From Gemmobacter aquarius (GTDB taxonomy: Bacteria > Pseudomonadota > Alphaproteobacteria > Rhodobacterales > Rhodobacteraceae): a stretch of DNA of 29,228 nt. Under the pieces are notes generated by a model. That model saw only the letters and a program-made list of their open reading frames with translations, made no database searches and had not been told where the DNA came from. This document shows, piece after piece, positions 16,348 to 24,095 of this stretch (the first letter of the stretch is position 1; every line of letters begins with the position of its first letter). The stretch is from the NCBI RefSeq assembly GCF_003060865.1, contig NZ_CP028921.1, positions 1 through 29,228 on the forward strand. Reading direction: 5' to 3'. Made by a program: the position numbers and the translations under genes.

Positions 16348-16911
16348 ATGCCTGCCCTTGGTCCCGCCACCCTTGCCCTCTCCGATGCCGAATTGCGTGA
16401 AACCCTCGATCTGCATAGCCGGGTGATTGCCAGGATGTCGGACAAGATCGACGAGCAAGGTGCCCTCCAGCTCAAACTGATCGACACGGTGATAGGCGGG
16501 ATGGATGCAATTCTGGATGCTGCGCGTGCTGCCAAACAGCAGACTGACCCTGCCCGTTATGCGCGGCACATTGAGCAGGAACTCGACAAGACAATCGGCA
16601 GGGTCCTGGACCGGCTGGACTTTCAGCATTCGAATTTCGAAGCTGATCGTCGCGATACCGCATACAGGCTGGAGGAGCTGGTCCAACAGGAAGAAAACGT
16701 CCTTCAGCGGTTGCGGACTGATCAGGAAAGAGCGGGACGCTGGAAAAAGCGCATTCCATTCATAGCATTCTTTGGGCTGGTCCTGGCGCTTGGGTTGGCC
16801 ATCGTCCTGCCCCGAATCCTAGCTAATTCAGGCTCTGGCTGCGGTGTTATCGGTGGGGCTTGGACTCGCTCAACGACCGAGGCTGAAGTCTGTGTTTTTT
16901 ACAGCCGCTGA
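16348..16911 (+). CDS. Coiled-coil protein with C-terminal membrane anchor, downstream of traG
   Basis: The 187-aa protein has about 140 residues of charged helix, probably coiled coil (LEELVQQEENVLQRLRTDQE), then a transmembrane segment (IPFIAFFGLVLALGLAIVLP, about 136-157). A short tail with two cysteines follows and may form a disulphide in the periplasm. It follows traG by 34 bp. I cannot assign a named family. An accessory role in transfer, such as binding the coupling protein, is inference from position. Confidence 0.65.
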   Translation: MPALGPATLALSDAELRETLDLHSRVIARMSDKIDEQGALQLKLIDTVIGGMDAILDAARAAKQQTDPARYARHIEQELDKTIGRVLDRLDFQHSNFEADRRDTAYRLEELVQQEENVLQRLRTDQERAGRWKKRIPFIAFFGLVLALGLAIVLPRILANSGSGCGVIGGAWTRSTTEAEVCVFYSR

Positions 16912-16964
16912 AGCTGAAGCCCTGACGCTGTGAGTGTTATATGGTGTTAAAATAGGTGTTACGC

Positions 16965-16973
16965 TGTGGATAA
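16965..16973 (+). promoter_or_regulatory. DnaA box
   Basis: TGTGGATAA is the exact complement of the consensus DnaA box TTATCCACA. It is followed by an AT-rich stretch (16980-17010) and the iterons, the standard order of an iteron-type origin. Confidence 0.85.
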
Positions 16974-17017
16974 GTGCATGTAAGTATCTGATAAAAGTAA
17001 ATTATTTGAAGCGCCCT

Positions 17018-17166
17018 GTGTGCAGAGTCACGAAAGAGCGTGTGCAGAGTCACGAAGAAACGTGTGTAAAGTCACGAAAGCGCCCTTGCCGTGTGTGAAA
17101 TCACGAAGGGTCTTGACGGCGTGTGTGAAATCACGAAGGTAGGTGCATGGTGGGTGAAATCACGAA
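17018..17166 (+). repeat. oriV: Six iterons of the vegetative origin (oriV)
   Basis: Six direct repeats match GTGTGNARARTCACGAA: 17018-17034, 17040-17056, 17062-17078, 17091-17107, 17121-17137 and 17150-17166. The first three are 22 bp apart and the last three 29-30 bp apart, both whole helical-turn multiples (about 2 and 3), so all face one side of the DNA. The last lies at the start of the rep leader reading frame, so RepA binding should also repress its own gene. Confidence 0.95.
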
Positions 17167-17250
17167 CGAAACAAAGTCTCCGCTTCTGCCTGATCGTCTC
17201 GAACAGGCAGACCTGTTCGTTTGTGACATTTTCGATGCAGCCCCAAGGGG
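17147..17250 (+). pseudogene. N-terminal segment of RepA in a different frame
   Basis: This frame begins at ATG 17147 inside the last iteron region and contains LLPDRLEQADLFVCDIFDAA, the usual N-terminus of alphaproteobacterial RepA initiators. It then reads on out of frame to 17353. A -1 shift within AAGGGGGA (17245-17252) joins it to DMASMAHPIFSLSTKPD in the main rep frame, as family members read through. Possible explanations are a missing base in the G run, a sequence error, or programmed -1 frameshifting. Confidence 0.75.
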
Positions 17251-17262
17251 GACATGGCCTCA

Positions 17263-18216
17263 ATGGCGCACCCGATTTTCTCGCTTTCGACGAAGCCTGA
17301 TCATCGCATCCGCAGGTACGAAGACGAGTCCGGCAAGAATTTTGTGGAAGTGAAGCCCTCTGCTGAAGGGCTGGCAACTATCCATGACCGCGATGTCCTG
17401 ATCTACTGTATCAGCCAACTAATGGCGGCGATCAATGACGGAAAAACGCCGTCCAAGACACTGAGAATGAAGGCTTACGACTTCCTGAAAGCAACAAACC
17501 GCGTCACCGATGGCCGTGGCTACGATGCCCTGCGAAGCGCCCTGATCCGGCTTCAGGGCACGCAGATTGAAACCAACATCGTAACCGGCGAAACAGAACA
17601 GCTCGACATTTTCAGCATCATCGACCGGGCAAGGATCGTCAGACAGACCCGCGACGGGCGGATGCAAGAGATCGAAGTCCAACTTTCGGACTGGGTTTTC
17701 AACGCGATCCGGGCGAAAGAAGTTCTTACTTTCCATCGCGACTATTTCCGTCTGCGGAAGCCGATTGAACGCCGCCTTTATGAGCTGGCGCGCAAGCATT
17801 GCGGGCAGAAGAAGGAATGGCGGATCACCCTGCCCGTTCTTCAGAGAAAATGCGGATCTTCATCTACGCTGAGGGAGTTTCGGCGGTTGATTCAGAACAT
17901 CGTGGAGCATGACAAAGAGCATGCCCACATCCCTGACTATAGCGTCCAGATGGAAGAAGACATGATCACTTTCATCAACCGCGGGACAATGCTGGAAGAC
18001 CAGCAAACTGCGGGCGTGCCAAGCTTTGCATCCGTGCGGGTTAGCCCGGAGACCTTGGCCGAAGCGCGCCAAGTGGCCCCTGGTTGGGACGTATACGTCC
18101 TTGAAAGCGAGTGGCGTAGCTGGATGGCTGACGGTGGGCTTGATGCACCCAAGAATCCCGACAAGGCATTCTTGGGATTCTGCAAAAAGTGGTTTGAGCG
18201 TCGGGGTAGGCCTTAA
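17263..18216 (+). CDS. repA: RepA replication initiator (RPA family)
   Basis: The protein, about 317 aa from ATG 17263, matches the alphaproteobacterial replication initiator A family (Pfam RPA). It shows HPIFSLSTKPD, ATIHDRDVLIYCISQLMAA, DGRGYDALRSALIRLQGTQIETN, LSDWVFNAIRAKEVLTFHRDYFRLRKPIERRLYELARKHCGQ-like blocks and a C-terminal winged-helix region. It binds the iterons and opens the origin. The SD AAGGGGGA (17245-17252) is well placed for ATG 17263 and too close to ATG 17254. The conserved N-terminus lies upstream in another frame (see 17147). The truncated form may still work. Confidence 0.9.
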   Translation: MAHPIFSLSTKPDHRIRRYEDESGKNFVEVKPSAEGLATIHDRDVLIYCISQLMAAINDGKTPSKTLRMKAYDFLKATNRVTDGRGYDALRSALIRLQGTQIETNIVTGETEQLDIFSIIDRARIVRQTRDGRMQEIEVQLSDWVFNAIRAKEVLTFHRDYFRLRKPIERRLYELARKHCGQKKEWRITLPVLQRKCGSSSTLREFRRLIQNIVEHDKEHAHIPDYSVQMEEDMITFINRGTMLEDQQTAGVPSFASVRVSPETLAEARQVAPGWDVYVLESEWRSWMADGGLDAPKNPDKAFLGFCKKWFERRGRP

Positions 18217-18222
18217 GGACCT

Positions 18223-18846
18223 CTACTTCTTGATGAAATTGAAATCTGTTTGGCCAGCCTTCATCCACGGTGTCATATCAGATGGATCAAAAGCTGGTAC
18301 TGGCACTTCGATGCGAAGGACCGCTTCCAGCTCGGTCAAGAATTTGACGCAGCCCTGCACTGTGCGCGTGAGGGACTGCATGAACCTCTGGAAGTCAGGT
18401 GGGTAGCCAAGATCTGTCTCAGACTCGAATGCTTTGTGTTTCCCGTCGCCATCCACATATGTGTTTATCGCTGTTTCAAGGACGAAAAAGTTAAGCAGAT
18501 AGGTCTGCATTAGATCGCTGTCCTTGGACAGCATGACAACAGTTTCAGGCTTCCATTCAAGAGTCTTCTCAACGAGGTCGGCCTTGATGTGCCCTACCAT
18601 CTTGTTCCTAAGATATTGAAAAAATTCTGCTTCTTTCGATACTACTCGGAAGTGATCGGAAAGATGGCGGTGCTTCTGGTAAAGGCTCCTTGACTCCAAC
18701 TCAAGCTCTCGGGTTTGGGCAACACCCAAGATTGCCTGTTTTAACAGAAGGATGCCCACGGTCGGCTCAATGCCCTTTTCAAGAAGATAGGCATCAATCC
18801 GCGTTAAGTCGCCCCGAATAACAAGGCACCTGACGAGTCGTTGCAA
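18223..18846 (-). CDS. Unknown 207-aa protein in the partition operon, possible HEPN-like motif
   Basis: It starts with TTG at 18846, directly after the stop of the upstream gene, with GGGGAGGGGGCGC as ribosome site. It is nearly all helical. FFQYLRNKMVGHIKADLVEKTL (around residues 75-97) contains R-N-K-x3-H, which resembles the Rx4-6H motif of HEPN RNases, but a single motif is weak support. It follows parA and the RHH-like gene on the minus strand and converges on repA with only 6 bp between. A role in maintenance or defence is inference. Confidence 0.55.
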   Translation of the reverse strand: MQRLVRCLVIRGDLTRIDAYLLEKGIEPTVGILLLKQAILGVAQTRELELESRSLYQKHRHLSDHFRVVSKEAEFFQYLRNKMVGHIKADLVEKTLEWKPETVVMLSKDSDLMQTYLLNFFVLETAINTYVDGDGKHKAFESETDLGYPPDFQRFMQSLTRTVQGCVKFLTELEAVLRIEVPVPAFDPSDMTPWMKAGQTDFNFIKK

Positions 18847-19152
18847 CTAGCGCCCCCTCCCCTGCAAAAGCATTTCGAGGCCTTCCCAGAGGGTAACGTT
18901 TTGCTCTGCACAGAATGTGCGGAACTGGTCGATGACACGCTTCGGCCCTGGGATCGAAACCTTATCCTGCGCTTCGGTGCGCTTTGGTCCAGGCTTGCGT
19001 TTGGCGGTGGCAGGTTCCCGGCTGACGAAGCCAAGCGTTGTGCCAGCTTCCACGGCGTCCTTCAGCGCTCCCTGATCGAGAGCAATCCGGGGCTTGGGTG
19101 TGTCCATTTTAGGAAGCTCGATGCCGCCGCCAAACCCATACTTTCCGCTCAT
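18847..19152 (-). CDS. Small ribbon-helix-helix-like partition partner
   Basis: The 101-aa protein has a basic, flexible N-terminal 65 residues (PKPRIALDQG, KRKPGPKRTEAQ). It ends in a strand-helix-helix unit (KVSIPGPKRVIDQFRTFCAEQNVTLWEGLEMLLQ) typical of ribbon-helix-helix DNA-binding proteins. It overlaps parA by 4 bp (ATGA), the position of ParG-type centromere-binding proteins in type Ib systems. It probably binds the palindromic site upstream of parA and stimulates the ParA ATPase through its tail. Confidence 0.7.
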   Translation of the reverse strand: MSGKYGFGGGIELPKMDTPKPRIALDQGALKDAVEAGTTLGFVSREPATAKRKPGPKRTEAQDKVSIPGPKRVIDQFRTFCAEQNVTLWEGLEMLLQGRGR

Positions 19153-19877
19153 GCTGCCCTCGCCTTCATAAGGGTATCAATCACTGCCTGAGCGTAGTCA
19201 CGGGCATTTTCGATTGCAGATGCGACCTGCTTTTGCGCCTTATCCGTCACTGATGCTGTCTTCCCCTTCATCTCCTCGGCCACCAAATCCGGCAGTTCCG
19301 CAAGCAGCACGCTGTCACGGAAAATCCGTGTGTAAGGTGCGCGGCGCGCAATGCGAACGGGCAAGGTATTGATGTTGTTTGACTCCATTTCCTGCCGCAC
19401 GTCCCTTTCGTCGGTCGTTAGGAAAGCGGCATTTGTGCGCGCAAAGAGCAACGTGTAGGCGATTGGGCTTCGGATCATCCGTGATGTTGTTTCGACAAGA
19501 CGCACGGCCTGCGCCGCTTGCCTTGCTTCCATTGGTGAGCCGTCCATCGGGATGATGCACAGGTCTGTGCGCGACAGGGCAAACGTAACGATCTGATCCT
19601 TCGACCCCTCAAGGTCGATGATAAGGTAGTCTGCTTGCGCTGCCATTTCGTCGATCAAGCCCACGGTGTCTTCTATCTGAGGGCGGGCGTGAACAGAGAA
19701 TGGCAAGCTCCTGCCTGCTTCCTCGCGCCCTCTTGCCCACCCAAGGATGTTGCCGTTCGGGTCTAGGTCAAGAATAGCTACTCGACCGCCCGAAAGGGCG
19801 ATCTGCTCGGCGAGCAACATGGCGGATGTGGTTTTCCCCGATCCGCCCTTCGGGTTTGCGAAGGTGATTACATACAT
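19149..19877 (-). CDS. parA: ParA/ParF-family partition ATPase
   Basis: The 242-aa protein has the deviant Walker A KGGSGKTT at 10-17, Walker A' region VAILDLDPNGNILGW, and Walker B YLIIDLEGS. There is no N-terminal DNA-binding extension, so it is the short type Ib kind. It moves plasmid copies apart by patterning on the nucleoid together with a small centromere-binding protein, here the overlapping downstream gene. The palindrome at 19911-19946 is 34 bp upstream of the ATG. Confidence 0.95.
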   Translation of the reverse strand: MYVITFANPKGGSGKTTSAMLLAEQIALSGGRVAILDLDPNGNILGWARGREEAGRSLPFSVHARPQIEDTVGLIDEMAAQADYLIIDLEGSKDQIVTFALSRTDLCIIPMDGSPMEARQAAQAVRLVETTSRMIRSPIAYTLLFARTNAAFLTTDERDVRQEMESNNINTLPVRIARRAPYTRIFRDSVLLAELPDLVAEEMKGKTASVTDKAQKQVASAIENARDYAQAVIDTLMKARAA

Positions 19878-19910
19878 GCGCCTAAGATGGTTCGCCGCTT
19901 TAATAAAGTC

Positions 19911-19974
19911 AACGTTATATTTAACTTTACAGTTAAAGATAACGTTAGCGCTAGAATTACCTTTACGGTTAGCT
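19911..19974. promoter_or_regulatory. parS: Palindromic parA operator / candidate parS centromere
   Basis: AACGTTATATTTAACT (19911-19926) and AGTTAAAGATAACGTT (19931-19946) are reverse complements with one mismatch, centred on TTAC. The core TTWAMCTTTACRGTTA recurs as TTACCTTTACGGTTAG at about 19957-19972. The AT-rich symmetry contrasts with the GC-rich genes around it. In type Ib partition loci the small partner binds here both as operator and as centromere. Confidence 0.75.
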
Positions 19975-20056
19975 CAGTATAGGCCTCAGGTATCGCCCTA
20001 AAGTTTCTGAACTGTTCTTGCGTTTAGGGATTTTTAACATCATAATGTCAGAAATA

Positions 20057-20074
20057 TTCCCAGAAACATGGGAA
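20057..20074. promoter_or_regulatory. Candidate operator of the dcm gene
   Basis: TTCCCA (20057-20062) and TGGGAA (20069-20074) form an inverted repeat with a 6-bp spacer. It is 17 bp before ATG 20092 and overlaps the alternative ATG 20068. The methyltransferase carries an N-terminal helix-turn-helix, so autoregulation at this site is plausible. Confidence 0.5.
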
Positions 20075-20091
20075 CAGGGAGTGCGAGCAGT

Positions 20092-21311
20092 ATGACCGAA
20101 TTTGATATGCTGATTCAGCAGACAGGCTGGACTGTGCCTGAGGCAGCGAAGGTACTGGGGTACTCAGAAGGCCACCTGTACCGCTGGAAACGAGGCGACG
20201 AAACTCCCAGAGATGGTGTGATCAACCTTCTCAAGATGCAGATTGCTGCCCACAAGGTGGCCCAGTCTGACGGGGCATTCACCTTCATCGACCTGTTCGC
20301 CGGGATAGGTGGCCTGCGCAAGGCCATGGAAAGCGCCGGGGGCCGCTGCGTTTTCACCTCTGAATGGGATGCTTTCGCCCAGAAAACCTATCATGCCAAC
20401 TTCCCTGACAACCGGCCAATCGCTGGCGATATCCGCGAAGTGGATGCCGCCGCTATCCCCGAGCATGATGTGCTGGTGGCGGGCTTTCCCTGTCAGCCGT
20501 TTTCCATCGCCGGGGTCTCAAAGAAGAACGCCCTTGGGCGCTTGCATGGGTTCCAGGATGAAACACAGGGGACGCTGTTTTTCGACGTGTTGCGCGTCCT
20601 GATGCACCACCGCCCGGCGGCGTTCCTGCTGGAGAACGTCAAGAACCTCAAAAGCCATGACAAAGGCCGCACGTTCGACGTGATCCGACGCAAGCTGACC
20701 GAAGAGCTGGGCTACACGCTGCACACCCGGATCATTGATGCTGCCAATTTTGTGCCCCAGCATCGCGAGCGGATCGTGATGGTCGGCTTCCGCGAAAACA
20801 CCGGGTTTTCCTATGATGATCTGGTGCTGTCGGGCAGGGCAGGGCGCGGTATGCGCGATGTGCTGCACCCAGAAAACGGGACGGAAGCACCGGAAAGCCA
20901 CTTCACCGTGGGCCGGGATGCGCGGGTCAGCGACAAATACACGCTCAGCGACAAGCTCTGGCAGTATCTGCAAGGTTACGCGGCAAAGCACAAAGCGGCA
21001 GGCAACGGCTTTGGTTTCGGACTGGTGGACGGCGACAGCATCTCGCGGACGCTGTCAGCGCGCTACTACAAAGACGGATCGGAGATCCTTGTCAGCAGGG
21101 GCCGGGCAACAACCCGCGCCGCCTGACACCGCGCGAATGCGCGCGCCTGATGGGCTATGATGACAGCTTCCGCATCCCGGTCTCGGACACGCAGGCCTAT
21201 AAGCAGTTCGGCAACTCGGTCGCTGTGCCGGTCTTTGCCGAGGTGGCCCGCCTGATGCGGCCGCATATTCTGGCACTGACAGAAGGGCAGGGCCTGCGCA
21301 AAGTTGGCTGA
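20092..21311 (+). pseudogene. dcm: C5-cytosine DNA methyltransferase with N-terminal HTH, -1 frameshift near the C-terminus
   Basis: The frame has an N-terminal helix-turn-helix (TVPEAAKVLGYSEGHLYRWKRG, 13-34). Next come motif I FTFIDLFAGIGGL, the catalytic PCQ loop GFPCQPFS (Cys134), motif VI LLENVKNL, and motif VIII QHRERIVMVGF. The original frame ends at 21126. The conserved end, [17 protein letters not shown] then [18 protein letters not shown] (motifs IX-X), continues one frame back after a -1 break in CAGGGGCCGGGC (21096-21107) and stops at 21309-21311. Methylation at the site of the neighbouring endonuclease is expected. As written, the protein lacks motif X and should be weak or inactive. 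Confidence 0.88.
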
Positions 21312-21786
21312 TGTCCATGATCCCGCCACCCGGAGCCGCAACATGGCGGCTATCCGGGGCCGGGACACGAAGCCTGAGTTGATCATCCGCAAAGGCCTGC
21401 ATGCGCGCGGGTTTCGATTCCGGATTCAGGGCCGTGAACTTCCCGGCAGGCCTGATCTGATCTTCCCGAAATATCAGGCGCTGCTCTGGGTGCATGGTTG
21501 CTTCTGGCACGGCCATGACTGCCCGATGTTCCACTGGCCGAAAAGCCGCGAAGAGTTCTGGCAGGCCAAGATCGGACGCAACCGGGAACGGGACGCGGAA
21601 ACGTGGGCAGCGGCCAGAGCAGCTGGCTGGCGCTGCGGCACGGTCTGGGAATGTGCGCTGAAGGGCAGGGGGCGTCTGCCACCCGGGCAGGTCATTGACT
21701 CGCTGGCCCTCTGGCTGTCCTCTGATGCAGAAGAATTCTGCATTGAAGGCCAATGTATTGACAGCGCCGCTTACCCGCCTGCTTGA
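21304..21786 (+). CDS. vsr: Very short patch repair endonuclease Vsr
   Basis: The 160-aa protein starts with TTG at 21304, giving [29 protein letters not shown], the exact Vsr opening. It overlaps the dcm stop by 8 bp. Conserved parts include [21 protein letters not shown] and [25 protein letters not shown], covering the catalytic Asp and zinc-binding Cys/His residues. It nicks beside T:G mismatches produced when 5-methylcytosine deaminates, and normally accompanies a Dcm-type methyltransferase. Confidence 0.95.
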   Translation: MADVHDPATRSRNMAAIRGRDTKPELIIRKGLHARGFRFRIQGRELPGRPDLIFPKYQALLWVHGCFWHGHDCPMFHWPKSREEFWQAKIGRNRERDAETWAAARAAGWRCGTVWECALKGRGRLPPGQVIDSLALWLSSDAEEFCIEGQCIDSAAYPPA

Positions 21787-23086
21787 CCAGATGGCCGCCC
21801 ATGGGGCGGCCCGGTTTTATGTCAAACGGCTTGCCCCGAATGACAACTCAAAGAACCAAGTTTATCTGGGTGGTGGCTTCGGGGCGCTGAACATCATTCC
21901 GCATGGTCCGGTCGAGAGTGACGACAGCAGCCGGGCTGGCAGCGTGCGCGACAGGGCGAAAGCAATGGTGCGCTTCTTCTGGCTTGATGACGACGGCCTG
22001 TCGCCCGCGCCCGACGCGCAGCTGATCCTCTATCCGAAATACCCCGAAGTGCGGATGTCCGGTTTCCTGCGCGGGGCAGAGCGCGCGCCGAATGTCTTGA
22101 TGAAATCGCGTGACGAAGGCCGGGTGCTGTTTTTCGGCATCTGCCCGGATGGCCGCGTTCTGGGCCATGTCGTTGCCAGTGACGATCCGATTGCCCGCGC
22201 CTTTGATGCTGCTGCGCCCGGCCTCGATGCAACCGGCATCTTCCTCGATCTGGAAAAGCTGCGCCACGGCGGCACCGACCCGAAAGAAGCGCTGCTGGCG
22301 GCACTCCGGCGCATCCATGCCAAGGGCTGGATCGCATCGCAGAAGATGGGCAGGGCAGGGGTGCCGGAACCCTACAGCGCCCGAAACGGCGGTGGCTATA
22401 CGCTGGAGGCGGAACTGGGCATCTCCCCGAATGGGTACGCTGATCCCGACTTCATGGGCTGGGAAGTCAAGCAATATGGAGTGAGTGATTTCACCAGCTA
22501 CCGCGCAAAGAGCCCTGTGACCCTGATGACGCCGGAGCCGACAGGCGGCCTGTACAGGGATGAAGGCGTCGCTGCATTCCTTCACCGCTATGGCTATGCC
22601 GACAAATCGGGAAAGGTTGACCGCATCAACTTCGGCGGCATCTATGCCGCCAGTCGCGATTTTCACCCGGAAACCGGCCTCATGTTGCGCCTCGCTGGGT
22701 ATGACGCTGCCACCGGCAAGATCATCGATCTCGACGGCGGAATTGTCCTGCTCGACCAGGAAGACAATGTTGCGGCGTCATGGGGCTTCCGGGGCATCAT
22801 ATCCCATTGGAACCGCAAGCACGCCAAGGCGGTCTATGTGCCGTCCCTCATGCAGTTTCCGCCGCCGGAGTATAGCTATGGGGCTGCTGTCCAACTGTGC
22901 GAAGGTACTGACGTTCTCTTGTTTCTGGCGGCGGTTTCAGCAGGAAGCGTGTACTATGACCCGGGCATCAAGATTGAGGACGCCGGGACAGCAAGGCCTG
23001 TTATCAAGCGACGAAGCCAGTTTCGCGTCCGGCACGACGGGCTGAGTGCGCTATACCGGGGCTCGGAGATTGTATTGATTAAATAA
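21725..23086 (+). CDS. MvaI/BcnI-like type II restriction endonuclease
   Basis: The protein, about 453 aa from ATG 21725 (or 463 from 21695), overlaps vsr. Its C-terminal half matches the MvaI/BcnI family: QKMGRAGVPEPYSARNGGGYTLEAELGI, then NGYADPDFMGWEVKQYG, carrying the PD-(D/E)xK-type Asp and Glu-x-Lys. The N-terminal 200 residues resemble the extra domain seen in homologues linked to dcm and vsr. MvaI and BcnI act on CCWGG and CCSGG, so a related 5-bp site is likely but not read from sequence. The frame is intact while the methyltransferase is broken, which should be toxic if both are real. Confidence 0.82.
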   Translation: MQKNSALKANVLTAPLTRLLDQMAAHGAARFYVKRLAPNDNSKNQVYLGGGFGALNIIPHGPVESDDSSRAGSVRDRAKAMVRFFWLDDDGLSPAPDAQLILYPKYPEVRMSGFLRGAERAPNVLMKSRDEGRVLFFGICPDGRVLGHVVASDDPIARAFDAAAPGLDATGIFLDLEKLRHGGTDPKEALLAALRRIHAKGWIASQKMGRAGVPEPYSARNGGGYTLEAELGISPNGYADPDFMGWEVKQYGVSDFTSYRAKSPVTLMTPEPTGGLYRDEGVAAFLHRYGYADKSGKVDRINFGGIYAASRDFHPETGLMLRLAGYDAATGKIIDLDGGIVLLDQEDNVAASWGFRGIISHWNRKHAKAVYVPSLMQFPPPEYSYGAAVQLCEGTDVLLFLAAVSAGSVYYDPGIKIEDAGTARPVIKRRSQFRVRHDGLSALYRGSEIVLIK

Positions 23087-23212
23087 AAAGCGAAACTCTG
23101 CGCCTGCATAGCTTAGGCTAGGACCGATAGATCTTGCATCACAGACACCATTCAGGCCGCCCGTTAGGGCTAAGCTGCCGTTTTTGACCTTCACGGCAAA
23201 TGCGGAGTTTGC

Positions 23213-23473
23213 TCAATTCAACGTGTAACGCCGCCAGGGGATCGACCCGACAGGAACGCGAGCAAGAAAATTCACAATGTCACGTCTGCCACGATAGGTA
23301 GGCCTACCACGACTGTCTTGTGCCATTAGCACAATAGGCACACTAGGAAATGCAGGCTGGAAACTGCCAGCCACGCCATCTGCCTGCGCGCTATTGTCGA
23401 GGACATGCTTCTTTACAATCACGACGGCGAACGTGATGTTCTGCTCGCGGACCAAGGCACCTTCAAACTGCAT
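23213..23473 (-). CDS. Small hypothetical protein paired with DUF2188 gene
   Basis: The product is 86 aa from ATG 23473, which has TTGGAGA at good spacing; TTG 23485 and ATG 23476 are alternatives. It contains FAVVIVKKHVLDN, VPIVLMAQDSRGRPTYRGRRDIVNFLA and IPWRRYTLN. I have no named family. It follows the DUF2188 gene, separated only by a hairpin terminator. Confidence 0.6.
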   Translation of the reverse strand: MQFEGALVREQNITFAVVIVKKHVLDNSAQADGVAGSFQPAFPSVPIVLMAQDSRGRPTYRGRRDIVNFLARVPVGSIPWRRYTLN

Positions 23474-23491
23474 CATATTCTCCAATAAAAG

Positions 23492-23519
23492 GAAGCCGTC
23501 CCAACCTTGGAACGGCTTC
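23492..23519 (-). terminator. Intrinsic terminator overlapping the DUF2188 stop codon
   Basis: On the minus strand GAAGCCG (23519-23513) pairs with CGGCTTC (23498-23492), extended inside by TTCCAA/TTGGGA, and is followed by CCTTTTATT. The TGA stop of the upstream gene (23520-23518) runs into the first stem, and the next gene's ribosome site follows within 10 bp. Confidence 0.75.
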
Positions 23520-23748
23520 AGATTTCAGCCACGCGGGGGGACGGATCGTTCCCGTAAGAATCCCTGCCCCTGATCTGCCCGTTCGGGCGGTGGATCACTA
23601 CCTCGCTTTGCTGATTGATTGCGATCTGACGCGCAGCTGCCGCTGCCTCCGCTTGAGTCGCATGGGTCGAGGTGACCCGCTGATTTCCGGCACCGCGCAC
23701 GGCCCAGTCGCCGTTGTGAGGCACCACGTGCTGATTCTTGCCCGACAT
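23518..23748 (-). CDS. DUF2188 domain protein
   Basis: The product is 76 aa from ATG 23748, chosen for AAGGAGTGTGTCA just upstream. HVVPHNGDWAVRGAGNQRVTSTHATQAEAAAAARQIA is the DUF2188 signature, a short repeat-like fold of unknown function common on plasmids. The tail EVVIHRPNGQIRGRDSYGNDP is also typical. Confidence 0.85.
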   Translation of the reverse strand: MSGKNQHVVPHNGDWAVRGAGNQRVTSTHATQAEAAAAARQIAINQQSEVVIHRPNGQIRGRDSYGNDPSPRVAEI

Positions 23749-23838
23749 TGACACACTCCTTTTTTGTCACTGTCTCGATAGTATGGATTTTTTAGCTACT
23801 TACAAGCTATTTTTCAGCCAATAAATGAATGATTTGTG

Positions 23839-23867
23839 TTGACATGCACTGCTACCATGGCTATATG
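23839..23867 (+). promoter_or_regulatory. Promoter of the RHH-GNAT-XRE-immA operon
   Basis: TTGACA at 23839-23844 and TATATG at 23862-23867 are separated by 17 bp. The expected start near 23873 lies just before AAGGAGG (23877-23883) and ATG 23889. Confidence 0.7.
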
Positions 23868-23888
23868 AACTACACGAAGGAGGGCACC

Positions 23889-24095
23889 ATGAAGCGAACA
23901 ATGACGTTGAATCTGACGGACGCAGAGATGGCCGTCCTTGAAGCGATGTGCGACGAGAAAGGCCTGTCGAAAACCGCGCTCGTGCGTCAGGCTCTTCGGC
24001 TTTACAAGTCCGTCGACGAGCGCATGGCGCGCGGCGAAAAGGTATTCATCGAGAATGCCGGAAAGACCGAAAAGACAGAGCTTATGGTTCTGTGA
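23889..24095 (+). CDS. Ribbon-helix-helix (CopG-type) protein, probable antitoxin
   Basis: The product is 68 aa from ATG 23889 behind AAGGAGGGCACC; an in-frame start at 23829 lies before the promoter and is rejected. MKRTMTLNLTDAEMAVLEAMCDEKGLSKTALVRQALRLYKS is a full RHH domain. The C-terminal 25 residues (GEKVFIENAGKTEKTELMVL) would be the partner-binding tail. It overlaps the next gene by GTGA. RHH proteins paired with GNAT enzymes are known antitoxins (TacA/AtaR type), so this is the likely role. Confidence 0.82.
   Translation: MKRTMTLNLTDAEMAVLEAMCDEKGLSKTALVRQALRLYKSVDERMARGEKVFIENAGKTEKTELMVL

Noticed and set aside
17018..17166. Possible CRISPR array
   Set aside because: Short 17-bp repeats with 5-13 bp gaps beside a DnaA box and repA are iterons; no cas genes and no array elsewhere.
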